Below are positions 15,426-23,989 of a DNA stretch of 28,398 bases, piece by piece. The stretch is from contig JAZMZV010000184.1 of the NCBI GenBank assembly GCA_045586185.1, positions 1 through 28,398 on the forward strand, given 5' to 3'. The notes below the pieces were generated by a model. The model was not told where the DNA came from and searched no databases. It saw only the letters and a list, made by a program, of their open reading frames with translations. This DNA comes from RUG11551 sp045586185. GTDB lineage: Bacteria; Planctomycetota; Planctomycetia; Pirellulales; Thermoguttaceae. Each line of letters opens with the position of its first letter. Positions within the stretch are counted from its first letter, which is position 1. The translations under genes were made by a program, and so were the position numbers.

Positions 15426-16688
15426 ATGATTGCAAAAGCAAGCTGGAAACTTCTCGTTGCTGCGTTATTGTGGACGCTGGGCGTCTCGTTGGGCGTTAGC
15501 GAAGAAGCTGATAAATCATTGTCAAATTCGAAATCGGATTTGGAACGGGTTTTGGGGTTATGTCCTTCTGACGCTCTTAGCGTAACATTTTCGCAATCGC
15601 CTGTTCTAACTTCATATTACAGTCCAATTGATCTTGTTGAGACATACGGAAAAATCGTTTGGACGTCCGAAAGCAAACAAGCGGCGCCTGTTGCCCCTAT
15701 AAGAAAGCAAGAGAAACGTCAGTTTTTGGGTCCAATGGGCGCTCCAATGGATATTCCGGATCTGTGGGTTCCCAACAATGATAACGTAACCATTGTCGAC
15801 GATCCCTATTCCGGAAAACTTCGGTATGTTCTTGAAACGTCTGAGCCGAGAGCCGTTCCAGAGATTAAACGCGCGACGCTGTGGAGCTATTCCTCCGATG
15901 AAAAGCTGAAATCCGTAATGCGTTATGACGGTTGCCCGGTAGCGGAACCAAAATCCGACTATTCAGGTTTGATAACGTACTCTCTGACTGCTCCTGTCGT
16001 GTTGGATCTTCCTGTCCGATATAGTCATCGTTATCTTACTGCGGAGCAGTTGAATTTTGTTCTTCAAATTAAAACCGAATCTGGAGAAAGCGGCTTGTTT
16101 TTCGTTTTTTCAAAAGACCTTGCCAAGAGTTTTGTCGAGGATAACGCGAACTGGAAAAAAGAAATCAGCAAAAGGATTCCTAATGTGGATCAGTACTATC
16201 GAAGCAAGTTTATAATTATAGATTCCCGCACTGTTTTCGCAACGTCTTCTCCGGAGTTGGCGTCCCGATTTTCTAAAAGAACGGAAACCGCAGCGACAGA
16301 GGCGTTTTCCATTCCGCCTTCTTTTAACAAATGGTTTACTGACGACGTTTCGCTGTGGACGTATCGAGTTAAAGCGCCGGAATGTCTTTGGCTGGTGCGT
16401 CCAAAGGATAATAAATCGCCCGATAGAGAATTGGTTTTAGTTACAAATTCCGACGTTAAAACCGACGACGTTTTTTCCGTTCCAGAATGGCGTGAAACGC
16501 TTAGATTAGCCCAAAAACATTTAGGCTGGGATTTTACTCTAGCGACTAAAAATAAAGAACAACGCGTATACAAGGTCTTGCTTCCAGAATATCAGCATAC
16601 AATGCTTATTCCGGGCGAAAACCCAGAAGCGATGGGCAGAACAATGGCGATTCAATCCATTTTTCTGTGCGTACCGTTTCCAATGTAG
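15426..16688 (+). CDS. Exported protein of unknown function
   Basis: A 420-residue protein that I do not recognise. A signal peptide is clear (MIAKASWKLLVAALLWTLGV, cleavage near residue 25 before EEADKS). The mature part is soluble, with a Pro- and Gly-rich stretch (FLGPMGAPMDIPDLWVPNND) around residues 99-118 and mixed alpha/beta composition after. No cysteine pairs, repeats or catalytic motifs stand out, and no further membrane segment is seen. GAAAGGA precedes the ATG by six bases, which supports the start. Long secreted proteins of this sort, with a general 'can the substrate be handled' layout but no known domain, are frequent in planctomycetes; nothing more specific is supported. Confidence 0.75.
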   Translation: MIAKASWKLLVAALLWTLGVSLGVSEEADKSLSNSKSDLERVLGLCPSDALSVTFSQSPVLTSYYSPIDLVETYGKIVWTSESKQAAPVAPIRKQEKRQFLGPMGAPMDIPDLWVPNNDNVTIVDDPYSGKLRYVLETSEPRAVPEIKRATLWSYSSDEKLKSVMRYDGCPVAEPKSDYSGLITYSLTAPVVLDLPVRYSHRYLTAEQLNFVLQIKTESGESGLFFVFSKDLAKSFVEDNANWKKEISKRIPNVDQYYRSKFIIIDSRTVFATSSPELASRFSKRTETAATEAFSIPPSFNKWFTDDVSLWTYRVKAPECLWLVRPKDNKSPDRELVLVTNSDVKTDDVFSVPEWRETLRLAQKHLGWDFTLATKNKEQRVYKVLLPEYQHTMLIPGENPEAMGRTMAIQSIFLCVPFPM

Positions 16689-17313
16689 ACGTTCTGGCAA
16701 GTACGACTATATAGAAAAGCTGGAAGTATGCCCACGGGTTTACACCCGTGGCTCGCCTAAGCGTAACTGCGGTTGGTAAACTCAATACAGTATTGTAATT
16801 CCGGCGTTTCGGTTCGCCGTTGGCGAACTGCGTAATTCCGCTCGCTACGCTTGCTCCATTACCGCCTTTCAATCCTTTGTGTTCTTTGCGTTCTTTGCGG
16901 CTTAATAAATTTTGCGGCTGATACAGCCGCGATCCAGTTGTTCGGGCTGGCATTTCTGCGAAAGAGATTATTCTAGTAACAGCAAGGCGCCCGAGGGCGG
17001 GCGCCATCCGTGGAGATTGTTGGCTTCGTCGTTTGTTATGTACACTTCCCCGTATTTCAACTGTTGCATAAAATGCAACAGTTGATTAATCGTCCAATTG
17101 CCTACTGTAAATAGATATTGCTTAATCTATTTGTGCAAGCGGCGCTTGCACAATTCGATCATATAATCAAAGCGTAACTACGTTCGCTTCGCGTCCGTTT
17201 AAAAAACTTTGCGAACTTCGCGGACTTTGCGTGAGACTTCTTCGGCGGGACAAAGCCTCAGATTAAGCTTTTAATTGAACCTGTCGGAATTTCCGACAGG
17301 TTGACTTCTCTTT
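16689..17313. repeat. 625-bp intergenic hairpin mosaic
   Basis: No gene is seen. Modules in order: a CCACGGGT/ACCCGTGG hairpin with tail GGCTCGCCT (16732-16758); a GCGTAATTCCGCTCGC palindrome unit and CTTTGCGTTCTTTGCGGC unit (16830-16903). Next are a reverse TCGCGG hairpin (16911-16937) and GGCGCCCG-AGGG-CGGGCGCC plus ATCC (16986-17009). Four simple palindromes follow: AACTGTTGCAT-AAA-ATGCAACAGTT (17059-17083), ATAGAT...ATCTAT (17111-17130), TTGTGCAAGC-GGC-GCTTGCACAA (17131-17153) and a perfect 12-bp stem with a 1-base centre (17278-17302). The last one lies just beyond the HAD gene's stop but has no U-tract. Confidence 0.7.
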
Positions 17314-18177
17314 TCAGACGACTTTCCATGGCGGGAGTTCCGGCAGGAAGGTTTCGAATTCTGCCAGAAGGGCTTGCTGGTATTCGCCGGCGAAGGTTCC
17401 GTTGAAGAACTTGTCGGCGCCCTCTTCAAAGAAGCGTTTCCAAGACGCTTCTTCCGCTCCGGGGTTGATCGGATAGAAGAGCGTGTTGTTGGCTTTGGCG
17501 GCTTTGTAGTCGCCCGGCGCGTCGCCGATCATCAAGGACTTGTTCGGCGCGTACTGGTTGGCGTTGACGAGCATCTCCTTTTTCGTGCCGTATTCCTGAC
17601 CGCAAATGACGACGGTGTACTTGGCAATGTCGTGTTCCGCCCATTCGCGTTCCAGCGCCTCGTTGGGCGTGGCGGAAACGACCATGATGTCGCCCTGAGC
17701 GCTGAGCTTTTCCAGCGATTCTCTGACGAACGGGAACGGCGGAACGCCATGGACGATTTTCGTAACGGCGTCGTTAACCGCCAGCGACCATTCCAGCGCC
17801 CGTTTCAGACCCGGGTCGTTCGTTTGACGAACCGCTTCCATCAGGGCGGCGTTGCCGAGCTTGTTTTCCCGTTCCATCCAGTCGAGCAGGCTTTGCGGCA
17901 GTTCAATATGAATCCCGCGCGCAATCACTTCCGGGCGGCGGTTGAGCCAGACGACCGAGTCTCGCAGAGCGGGGAACCGGTTGCAGCCGCGCGTTTTCGA
18001 GTACAGGTTGACGAACTCGTTCGCCTCGCGAGCGTATTTGCTCACGCCCTGCATTCCCCAGTAGCTGATCGTATTGGGAATAAAACATTCTTTGTGCTTC
18101 AGCTCCATCGTATCGAACGCGCAGCCGTCAGAGTCAATGCCGATAAAAAATTCGTGTTTGGGAGTGATTTGGATCAT
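17314..18177 (-). CDS. HAD-superfamily hydrolase
   Basis: A 287-residue cytoplasmic phosphatase-like protein. HAD motif I is FIGIDSDGCAFDTME (nucleophile Asp near residue 15, acid-base Asp two later). Motif II is VVSATP (about 168), motif III probably the lysine pair in YGTKKEML (about 198), and motif IV GDAPGDYKAAKA (about 217). The 130-residue insertion between motifs I and II is a helical C1-type cap. The family dephosphorylates small metabolites; the substrate is not evident. It lies downstream of hisD on the same strand, separated by 155 bases of heptad repeats, so a histidine-pathway role (such as histidinol phosphatase) is conceivable but unsupported. No Shine-Dalgarno site precedes the ATG. 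Confidence 0.85.
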   Translation of the reverse strand: MIQITPKHEFFIGIDSDGCAFDTMELKHKECFIPNTISYWGMQGVSKYAREANEFVNLYSKTRGCNRFPALRDSVVWLNRRPEVIARGIHIELPQSLLDWMERENKLGNAALMEAVRQTNDPGLKRALEWSLAVNDAVTKIVHGVPPFPFVRESLEKLSAQGDIMVVSATPNEALEREWAEHDIAKYTVVICGQEYGTKKEMLVNANQYAPNKSLMIGDAPGDYKAAKANNTLFYPINPGAEEASWKRFFEEGADKFFNGTFAGEYQQALLAEFETFLPELPPWKVV

Positions 18178-18180
18178 GGT

Positions 18181-18326
18181 TAGGGAATAGGGAGTAGGAA
18201 GTAGGGAATAGGGAGTAGGAAGTAGAGAAAAGGGAATAGTGGTAAGTGGTTAGTGGTTAGTAAGAAGTGGTAAGTGAGTGTTCCGCTTTGCGCCCTTACC
18301 ACTTACCACTTAATACTTACCACTTC
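18181..18326. repeat. Heptanucleotide-repeat hairpin with GCTTTGCG core
   Basis: A 21-base block of three heptads (TAGGGAA, TAGGGAG, TAGGAAG) occurs twice at 18181-18222. Six GTGGTAA-type heptads follow at 18239-18280, then the core GCTTTGCG (18285-18292), then CTTACCA-type heptads at 18295-18326. The right-hand units are complementary to the GTGGTAA units, so the locus can fold into a long hairpin between hisD and the HAD gene. Confidence 0.75.
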
Positions 18327-18332
18327 TATAAT

Positions 18333-19673
18333 CTACATTCTCACGCGGACGCTTTCTCTGTGTCCGGTGAGTCCTTCTTTTGTGGCGAGGACTTCAACCA
18401 GCGGGGCGAGTTGACGCATTCCGTCCTGATTGAAATGGATTACGCTGCCGGGTCGGACGAAGTCGTTGGCGGACAAGCCGGAGGCGAATCGGGCTGTGCC
18501 GCTGGTCGGCAGAACGTGCGACGGACCGGCACAGTAGTCGCCCAGCGCAACCGGCGTGTACGTCCCGAGGAAAATCGCTCCGGCGTTGTGCAGTTTGGGC
18601 AGAAGCTCTTCGGCGTTGTCAATCGCAACGTGAAGGTGTTCCGGGGCGATGGCATCGCTGATTTGGCAGGCGTCGTCCGGGTCTTGCGCCAGAATGAGCG
18701 CGCCGAAATCTTCCAGGCATTGCCGCGCCAGGTCGCCCCGGCTGAGCTGACCGAGCATGACGTCCAACTCGCCGATAACAGCGTCTAAAGTGGGCTTGTG
18801 CCACCCGATGAGGATGCTGGCGCCGGGGGCGTGTTCCGCCTGTGCGATCAGGTCGGCGGCAATGTACTTGGGGTTGGTGGAATCGTCTACAATAACGACG
18901 ACTTCGCTCGGTCCGGCGATGGAGTCAATAGCGACGTCGCCGAAGACAAACCGTTTTGCCAGGGCGACAAACAGGTTGCCCGGCCCCACGATTTTATCGA
19001 CTTTCGGCAGTCCTTCAACGCCGTACGCCAAAGCGGCAACCGCCTGAGCGCCGCCGACGCGGTAGACTTCTTTAATTCCCAGTTCACAACAAACCGCCAG
19101 CATGTCGCGATTATACGAACCGTTGGGCGTGGGCGGGGCGACTACGGCGATTTCCTTTACGCCCGCGCACTGGGCGGGAATAGCTGTCATGAGGACGCTG
19201 GACGGGTACGCCGCCGCGCCGCCGGGAACGCAGACCCCAACTCGATTGAGCGGCAAGTACCGTTCCATCAAATAGCCGTTGGGACGTTCGACCCGGACGT
19301 CTTTGTGCAGAATCGCCGTCTGGAAGTCGACAATGTTCTGACGAATTTTACGGACGGCGTCCAGAAACTCCGGTTCGACGCTGTTGCGCGCTTTATCGAG
19401 TTCTTCCTGCGGGACGCGTAGCTCTTCCGGCGTCATGCGTTTGCCGTCGATTCGTTCCGAGTATTCCAAAACGGCGTCCAGACCCCGGGCGTCAACGTCG
19501 CGGCAAATCTTCTCGACAACCTGCTGAGGCGTGAGCGCCTCGCCGAAAATCTCGATTGTCCGTTGTCGTCCCGCTTCCGAAACGACGTCTCCGCGGGGGG
19601 AAAGCGTCTTGCGAAGCTGCGTCATGAATTCCGCCGCCTGACCGTCCTGGCTGCTGATGTATTTAATGTTCAT
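18333..19673 (-). CDS. hisD: Histidinol dehydrogenase
   Basis: A 446-residue zinc enzyme catalysing the last two steps of histidine synthesis, L-histidinol to L-histidine with two NAD+. Family signatures are clear: VCVPGGAAAYPSSVLMTAIP (about residues 142-161), VGGAQAVAALAYG, DKIVGPGN, DSIAGPSEVVVIVD, AQAEHAPGAS with the zinc-site Gln and His, APEHLH with the catalytic Glu-His pair, and GDYCAGPSHVLPTSGTARF, which holds the zinc-site Asp. Length is slightly above the usual 430. AGGGA stands five bases from the ATG. No other his gene is nearby, so it is a dispersed pathway gene. Its leader of about 160 nt contains a 14-bp perfect palindrome and a heptad hairpin. Confidence 0.97.
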   Translation of the reverse strand: MNIKYISSQDGQAAEFMTQLRKTLSPRGDVVSEAGRQRTIEIFGEALTPQQVVEKICRDVDARGLDAVLEYSERIDGKRMTPEELRVPQEELDKARNSVEPEFLDAVRKIRQNIVDFQTAILHKDVRVERPNGYLMERYLPLNRVGVCVPGGAAAYPSSVLMTAIPAQCAGVKEIAVVAPPTPNGSYNRDMLAVCCELGIKEVYRVGGAQAVAALAYGVEGLPKVDKIVGPGNLFVALAKRFVFGDVAIDSIAGPSEVVVIVDDSTNPKYIAADLIAQAEHAPGASILIGWHKPTLDAVIGELDVMLGQLSRGDLARQCLEDFGALILAQDPDDACQISDAIAPEHLHVAIDNAEELLPKLHNAGAIFLGTYTPVALGDYCAGPSHVLPTSGTARFASGLSANDFVRPGSVIHFNQDGMRQLAPLVEVLATKEGLTGHRESVRVRM

Positions 19674-19700
19674 TTTTATCCCTGATTTATGGGTAAATAA

Positions 19701-19771
19701 AGTGCATAGTGCATAGTGAATAGTGCATAGGGGGTTGCGCTTTGCGTCCTAAGTACTATGCACTAAGTACT
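19701..19771. repeat. Heptanucleotide-repeat hairpin in the hisD leader
   Basis: AGTGCAT heptads (four units, third AGTGAAT) at 19701-19728, the core GCTTTGCG at 19739-19746, then TAAGTAC, TATGCAC, TAAGTAC heptads at 19750-19770. Left and right arms are largely complementary around ATGCAC/GTGCAT. The layout equals that at 18239-18326 although the heptad sequence differs. Confidence 0.72.
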
Positions 19772-19801
19772 AACTTCTAAAAATACATATTTTTAGAAGT
19801 T
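19772..19801. promoter_or_regulatory. Perfect 14-bp palindrome in the hisD 5' leader
   Basis: AACTTCTAAAAATA at 19772-19785 is followed by CA and by its exact reverse complement at 19788-19801. It lies within the predicted hisD leader, about 100 nt before the ATG. It may be a leader hairpin or a protein-binding site. No leader peptide rich in His codons was seen. Confidence 0.5.
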
Positions 19802-19841
19802 CCCTTTACTGATGAAACCGTTTAGTTTCGATTAGCCGCTA

Positions 19842-19869
19842 TTGTACCTCTTATGGAAAAATTGTCAAT
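19842..19869 (-). promoter_or_regulatory. Promoter of hisD
   Basis: On the minus strand: TTGACA (19869-19864), 16-bp spacer, TACAAT (19847-19842). The -35 box is consensus. Transcription would start near 19835, leaving a leader of about 160 nt that includes a GAAAC...GTTTC hairpin, the palindrome at 19772-19801 and a heptad hairpin. Confidence 0.72.
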
Positions 19870-19884
19870 AAGCGGCAAGACAGT

Positions 19885-20061
19885 CTGGGAGGGCGCTGGG
19901 AGTGGCTGGGCGGATGCTGGGAAAAGTTGGCAAGTCCCAGAATTTCCCAGCTCTTCCCAGAAGTTCCCAGAAATTCCCAGCTTTTCCTTCGGCGGGCGAC
20001 ACGCCCGCGACCAGCAGGGCAGGGCGTTAATGGTTTTACACCCACGGGTTTACACCCGTGG
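19885..20061. repeat. Decamer-period TCCCAG repeat hairpin and flanking modules
   Basis: CTGGGA/CTGGGC units on the left (19885-19926) face five TCCCAG units on the right, whose CCCAG occurs exactly every 10 bases (19936, 19946, 19956, 19966, 19976). The arms are complementary and form a long hairpin. A reverse TCGCGG hairpin (19988-20015) and a CCACGGGT/ACCCGTGG hairpin (20042-20061, tail GGCTCGCCT) follow. Confidence 0.7.
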
Positions 20062-20066
20062 CTCGC

Positions 20067-20423
20067 CTATCCGAAGCTTCTAAAATTCGTACAAAACCAC
20101 AGCTCAAACAGTCCGAACAGAACAACAAACAGCAGCGCGGCGCTGACGGACTTTCTCTTATAGATTAAATGAAATGCAATCAATAATCCCGCGATGGGAG
20201 AACAAAAGATAAATGGATATAGCGCTATAAGCAATATGGCGCCCCAAAACGTACTGCTTAAACAACAACCCATGCGCTCCAGATATGATCCGAGGGCGAT
20301 GAGAATCGGGAACGTCAGTACGCAGATTACAGCGGCGGGAGTGGACAGGATTTTGTTCTTCATGTCCGGAACGGTTAATTTGAAGGCTTTGGCAAGGAAT
20401 AATGCGAATTCCGGCGCTTGCAT
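20067..20423 (-). CDS. Unrecognised small membrane protein
   Basis: A 118-residue protein without a recognised family. Three hydrophobic helices are visible at about residues 28-46 (PAAVICVLTFPILIALGSYL), 58-86 (FWGAILLIALYPFIFCSPIA) and 93-112. A pair of cysteines (MGCCLSS) sits between the first two. The ATG at 20423 has AAAGG immediately before it, too close for a good ribosome-binding site. A second ATG at 20363 would still include all three helices. The gene is AT-rich, stands alone between repeat mosaics, and its stop lies six bases from the CCACGGGT hairpin. Confidence 0.6.
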   Translation of the reverse strand: MQAPEFALFLAKAFKLTVPDMKNKILSTPAAVICVLTFPILIALGSYLERMGCCLSSTFWGAILLIALYPFIFCSPIAGLLIAFHLIYKRKSVSAALLFVVLFGLFELWFCTNFRSFG

Positions 20424-20429
20424 CCTTTG

Positions 20430-20904
20430 AAGTATTGGCGATTAATCAATTCGATTATAGCGCAGTATTGAGGGGAATACAAGACTCATAGATGATTAAT
20501 ATGAAAAAAACGGAAAAAAACGAGAAAATTGACGGGGCGGGTTGCGAGAGCCCCGGAAAAAACTCACGCGGAGTTGCGGAGCCGCGGAGGATGTTCGAGA
20601 AGTTTTAAAAATTCTTTGCGTCCTTTGCGTTCTTTGCGGCTTAAAAAACTGTACAACGGAAAAAGCAAGCGACCAACGGGAGCGGTTTTAATACGTCTCG
20701 CGCGGCAGCGCGGGTTGGCAGCGGCGCCTCGCCGCCTTGAAAAAACTTTCGGTCGCCAGCAAGCTGGCTCCCTATTGTAGAAGTTTTTTCAAGTTTAATT
20801 AAGAGGGGAAAACCTTTTTTGAAAAAAAGGTTCTTGCCCTCAAACCCCCCTTTCCAAAAAACTTTAAGTAGGAAGTATAATTGCATAATCGGCGTCTCGC
20901 CGCT
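20430..20904. repeat. Intergenic repeat block downstream of the GH2 gene
   Basis: No gene is seen in these 475 bases. An ACTCACGCGGAGTTGCGGAG unit (20560-20606) and CTTTGCGTCCTTTGCGTTC unit (20612-20640) lead into a segment (20640-20730) nearly repeated at 26520-26610 with AAAAAGCAAGCGACCAACGG and CTCGCGCGG. A perfect palindrome, AACCTTTTTT-GA-AAAAAAGGTT (20811-20832), lies 73 bases beyond the stop of the GH2 gene and might end its transcript, though the stem is AT-rich. Confidence 0.62.
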
Positions 20905-23739
20905 TTACTGTAAACTCTTTACGATCCACTTCTTTTCCGTTGGCGCGTCGGTCCAGGGTTCTCGAACTCGGAGGTTCATCTCGCGCGTTTCTCCCGCGTC
21001 GAGGAAGAAGTAATTGTCGTCCGCTACAAACTGGCAGTCCGTCGGTTCCAGATCAAACCACGTCAGAAGCGACGGAACCGAAGATGCGTTTTGAATTCTG
21101 ACGGCGTATTCCGTCAGACGGTATGAGCCGTCGCGTGTTGACGTTTCGCTCACGATTTCCAGATTCAAGGACGATTTCGGCGCTTTTTTCATCGCTTGAG
21201 TCAGAGGCGCGAATCCTTCTGCCGCCGCCGGCCAGTTTACCGGAGCGGTCGTATATTTTTTATAAAAATCCTCGGTTTCCATCTGCGGAATCGTGCGAAG
21301 CCAGTAAACGCTGCGAGAAACCAGCTTTCCATCCGCCCAGAGTTCTACAATCGGGAAGAAGAACCGGCTCCGGTACTCCGTGGGAATCTGGAACTCAGGA
21401 AAATCGATTGCGGAGTCTTCCCCCGTCCGGTCTTTTGTTTGCTTGTAAACGGTCTGAAGCGAATCGTCCAACACGCGAACGCGAAGTTCGCCTGCAATTG
21501 CGGGCTTCCAGTCGAGATTGAGAACTTTAACCTTTACTGGAACCGACTCGCCGGACTTCCAGAGAATTCTCGGAAGATCCAACATGACGTGCGTCGGCTC
21601 GTACGCTCGCCGAACGAAATAGTACGGGCCCATCGGCTGCCCCGTTCCGTCTACAAGCTGAATGGCGGCAATCGTCGGCCAGGAACGGGAGAAAACCCAC
21701 GGCATCATACCCGTTGTAACAGGATAATTCGCCTCAACGCCCTCGCACATCGCCTGATAAAACTCGCCGGCTCCCATTTGAGAGCCAAACGCCAGCGATT
21801 CAAGATCCATGTCAGCCGCTGTTACAAAATGAGACGCGCGCGACAACATTCGCGGGACGCGGCTTGGAATATACTCGACAAAGTGATGAACCGATTCCGG
21901 CGCCAGTTTGCGGTACTCGTCAGAGTACATTTTATTGGCGTACTTGTACTCATCCGGGTTGATATACGGACGAAGCGACCGAGGAGAAACGACCGAATGA
22001 ATTCCGCTCTCTGCAAGGTACGGATAATCCGCGAAGCTTCGTTTGTACCAGTTTGCATCCCAGTCCGGGTAAACGTGATACGCGCCATCGTCGGGAGACG
22101 TACGAAGGAACTTTCGCGTTGAGTCCAACTCGTTCACGTTTCGTTCAATAATCCCGATTTTGGCGGTGTTGCCCAGACCGTACGGGTTGAACTCGTTCCC
22201 TCCGCACCAGACCGCCAGCGAGGCGCGATTCCGCAGACGGTAAATCGTCTGAAGAACTTCCGATTCAAAGACCTCGTGCGGCCAGCCGTCCGACGTTTGG
22301 TTCCCAATCGAAAAATCCTGCCAGACCAGAATTCCGAATTCGTCACAGGCGTCATAGAACGCCTCTTCTTCCCGAAAGCCGGGTCCCCACACGCGCATAA
22401 TGCGGATGCCTGCATCTCGAACCAGGCTTAAATACCAGCGGTACTTTTCTGGTTTGAGGTCGCGTAAAACGTCAATCGGCATCCAGTTTACCCCCTTGAG
22501 GAATGCCGGCTTTCCGTTTACGACGCACTGCCATTTTCCCCAGCGATCGCCCAGTTTCGGACCGGCAGAGTCCGTCCATTCAATCGTTCGAATGCCAAAT
22601 CGGAAACAGATTTCATCCTGCGGTTGACCATCGGCAAGAAGCTCGACTTTCGCATTGTAAAGCGGCTGAGATCCCAGTCCGTTTGGGAACCAGATCGCTG
22701 GATTTTCCAGCGTCATTTCCCCCCGAACCCAACTCCGGCGGGTTTTCAGGTCAACGGGAACCGTTTTCTCAAATGTCTGACCGTCTCGACTTAACGTAAG
22801 CCGAACGGCGTACTGTTTGCCGTCAAGTTCGTTTTGGGGAATAGTTCCGTACGCTGGCGTTTTAGCGTCCAACTGATAGTTGTGAAGCTGATATTGCTTG
22901 ACCGCCAGCGACTGAATTCCAGAAAGAACTTCGGTCTCAAATTTCACAACCGCCTGTTTCCCGTCGGGAGAAATGGATTGCGTTGTGAGGAACGGTCGTT
23001 CAATGTGCGTTTTGGGCGCATAATCGAGCCGGGCGCCGCGCCAGAATCCCAGCGTATAGAACGGTTCAACGCCGCTGCCAGCCGCGGTTGACCACGGTTT
23101 TATGTGATAGGAATCGCTTCTCCCGCCGTCGTGAACCGGATGATTCACGTTTGCAGACCCAACGGCTACGGTTATTTCATTTTCGCCTTCCGTTTTCAAA
23201 AGTTTGGAAACTTCAAACTCGGGACCGCCGAACATTCCCTCGTGACGCCCTAAATGCACGCCGTTAAGCCAGACGCGAGAGTAATAGTCCAGACCGTCGA
23301 ACGACAGAAACGCGTAATCCCCGCGTTTGATTTGAGCGATTTCTTCGCTTGAAAGAGTAAACGTCTTTTTGAAGTACCAGATTTTATTTTCAATCCACAG
23401 ATACTGTTTCGAATTCAGCCCAACATACGGATCCGGCAAAACGCCCGCCTCGCAAAGAGCGCGGTGAACGGTCGTCGGACGATGCATAACATGCCATTCT
23501 TTTACGTCTTTTGTGTCTTTGTAGGTTCGAGCGGACGAATCTCGAAAACCGAAATTCCAGTCCTCGCTCAAATCGTGATGAGCGGCGCCGGTACGCGGCG
23601 TAATGCGGAAATGGTTTTGAGTGCGAACGTCCTTCGCGCCTGACGGAGCGTCGCCCGGCGCTAAAGCAGAAGCGACAGACGCAAACAGGACAACGGAAAG
23701 AAGACAACAGACAAACAGAAGCGATAAAAGTCGTTTCAT
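20905..23739 (-). CDS. Secreted GH2 glycoside hydrolase, beta-mannosidase-like
   Basis: A 944-residue exported glycosidase. The signal peptide covers residues 1-26 (MKRLLSLLFVCCLLSVVLFA, cleavage near ASA-LA). The N-terminal sugar-binding beta-sandwich contains FLSFDGLDYYSRVWLNG (about 147-163) and LGRHEGMFGGPEFEV. The (beta/alpha)8 domain begins at FLKGVNWMPIDVL (about 414) and holds IRIMRVWGPGFREEEAFYDA and ILVWQDF. The acid/base Glu is in SLAVWCGGNEF and the probable nucleophile Glu in YLAESGIHSVVSPRSLRPY. WGPG and WQDF are typical of beta-mannosidases in GH2, so release of beta-mannose from mannans or N-glycan cores is the best guess. The ATG follows AAGGA at eight bases. It lies next to a phosphoesterase gene on the same strand, separated by repeats. 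Confidence 0.9.
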   Translation of the reverse strand: MKRLLSLLFVCCLLSVVLFASVASALAPGDAPSGAKDVRTQNHFRITPRTGAAHHDLSEDWNFGFRDSSARTYKDTKDVKEWHVMHRPTTVHRALCEAGVLPDPYVGLNSKQYLWIENKIWYFKKTFTLSSEEIAQIKRGDYAFLSFDGLDYYSRVWLNGVHLGRHEGMFGGPEFEVSKLLKTEGENEITVAVGSANVNHPVHDGGRSDSYHIKPWSTAAGSGVEPFYTLGFWRGARLDYAPKTHIERPFLTTQSISPDGKQAVVKFETEVLSGIQSLAVKQYQLHNYQLDAKTPAYGTIPQNELDGKQYAVRLTLSRDGQTFEKTVPVDLKTRRSWVRGEMTLENPAIWFPNGLGSQPLYNAKVELLADGQPQDEICFRFGIRTIEWTDSAGPKLGDRWGKWQCVVNGKPAFLKGVNWMPIDVLRDLKPEKYRWYLSLVRDAGIRIMRVWGPGFREEEAFYDACDEFGILVWQDFSIGNQTSDGWPHEVFESEVLQTIYRLRNRASLAVWCGGNEFNPYGLGNTAKIGIIERNVNELDSTRKFLRTSPDDGAYHVYPDWDANWYKRSFADYPYLAESGIHSVVSPRSLRPYINPDEYKYANKMYSDEYRKLAPESVHHFVEYIPSRVPRMLSRASHFVTAADMDLESLAFGSQMGAGEFYQAMCEGVEANYPVTTGMMPWVFSRSWPTIAAIQLVDGTGQPMGPYYFVRRAYEPTHVMLDLPRILWKSGESVPVKVKVLNLDWKPAIAGELRVRVLDDSLQTVYKQTKDRTGEDSAIDFPEFQIPTEYRSRFFFPIVELWADGKLVSRSVYWLRTIPQMETEDFYKKYTTAPVNWPAAAEGFAPLTQAMKKAPKSSLNLEIVSETSTRDGSYRLTEYAVRIQNASSVPSLLTWFDLEPTDCQFVADDNYFFLDAGETREMNLRVREPWTDAPTEKKWIVKSLQ

Positions 23740-23989
23740 AATTGGATTCCTTGTTTATTATCTTTTTAGGCGAGCCGGGGCGCTTAAGACGCCCGGGCAA
23801 AACTCACGCGGAGTTGCGGAGCCGCGGAGGATGTTCGCGAAGTTTTAAAAATTCTTTGCGGGTGTTGCGGCTTAAAATTTGGCGGACTTCGTCCGCGATC
23901 CGGAAAGGTTTTCGGCTGCGGCGCAGGCATTCAGCGGGGCTTTGGACAAGGCGGCGGCAAGCCGCCGCACTCCCCGAAATGTCACGCTG
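23740..23989. repeat. Repeat block between GH2 and phosphoesterase genes
   Basis: Contains a GGCGAGCC-headed hairpin (23768-23794), ACTCACGCGGAGTTGCGGAG (from 23802) with GGATGTTCGCGAAG, and a reverse TCGCGG hairpin GCGGAC-GAA-GTCCGC (23879-23905). These match 20530-20640 and other mosaics. A GGCGGCGGCAAGCCGCCGC hairpin sits at 23950-23970. No gene is seen. Confidence 0.62.

Noticed and set aside
20811..20832. Rho-independent terminator for the GH2 gene
   Set aside because: The stem AACCTTTTTT/AAAAAAGGTT is perfect but AT-rich, and no U-tract follows the stem on the minus strand, so only a possible role is noted.
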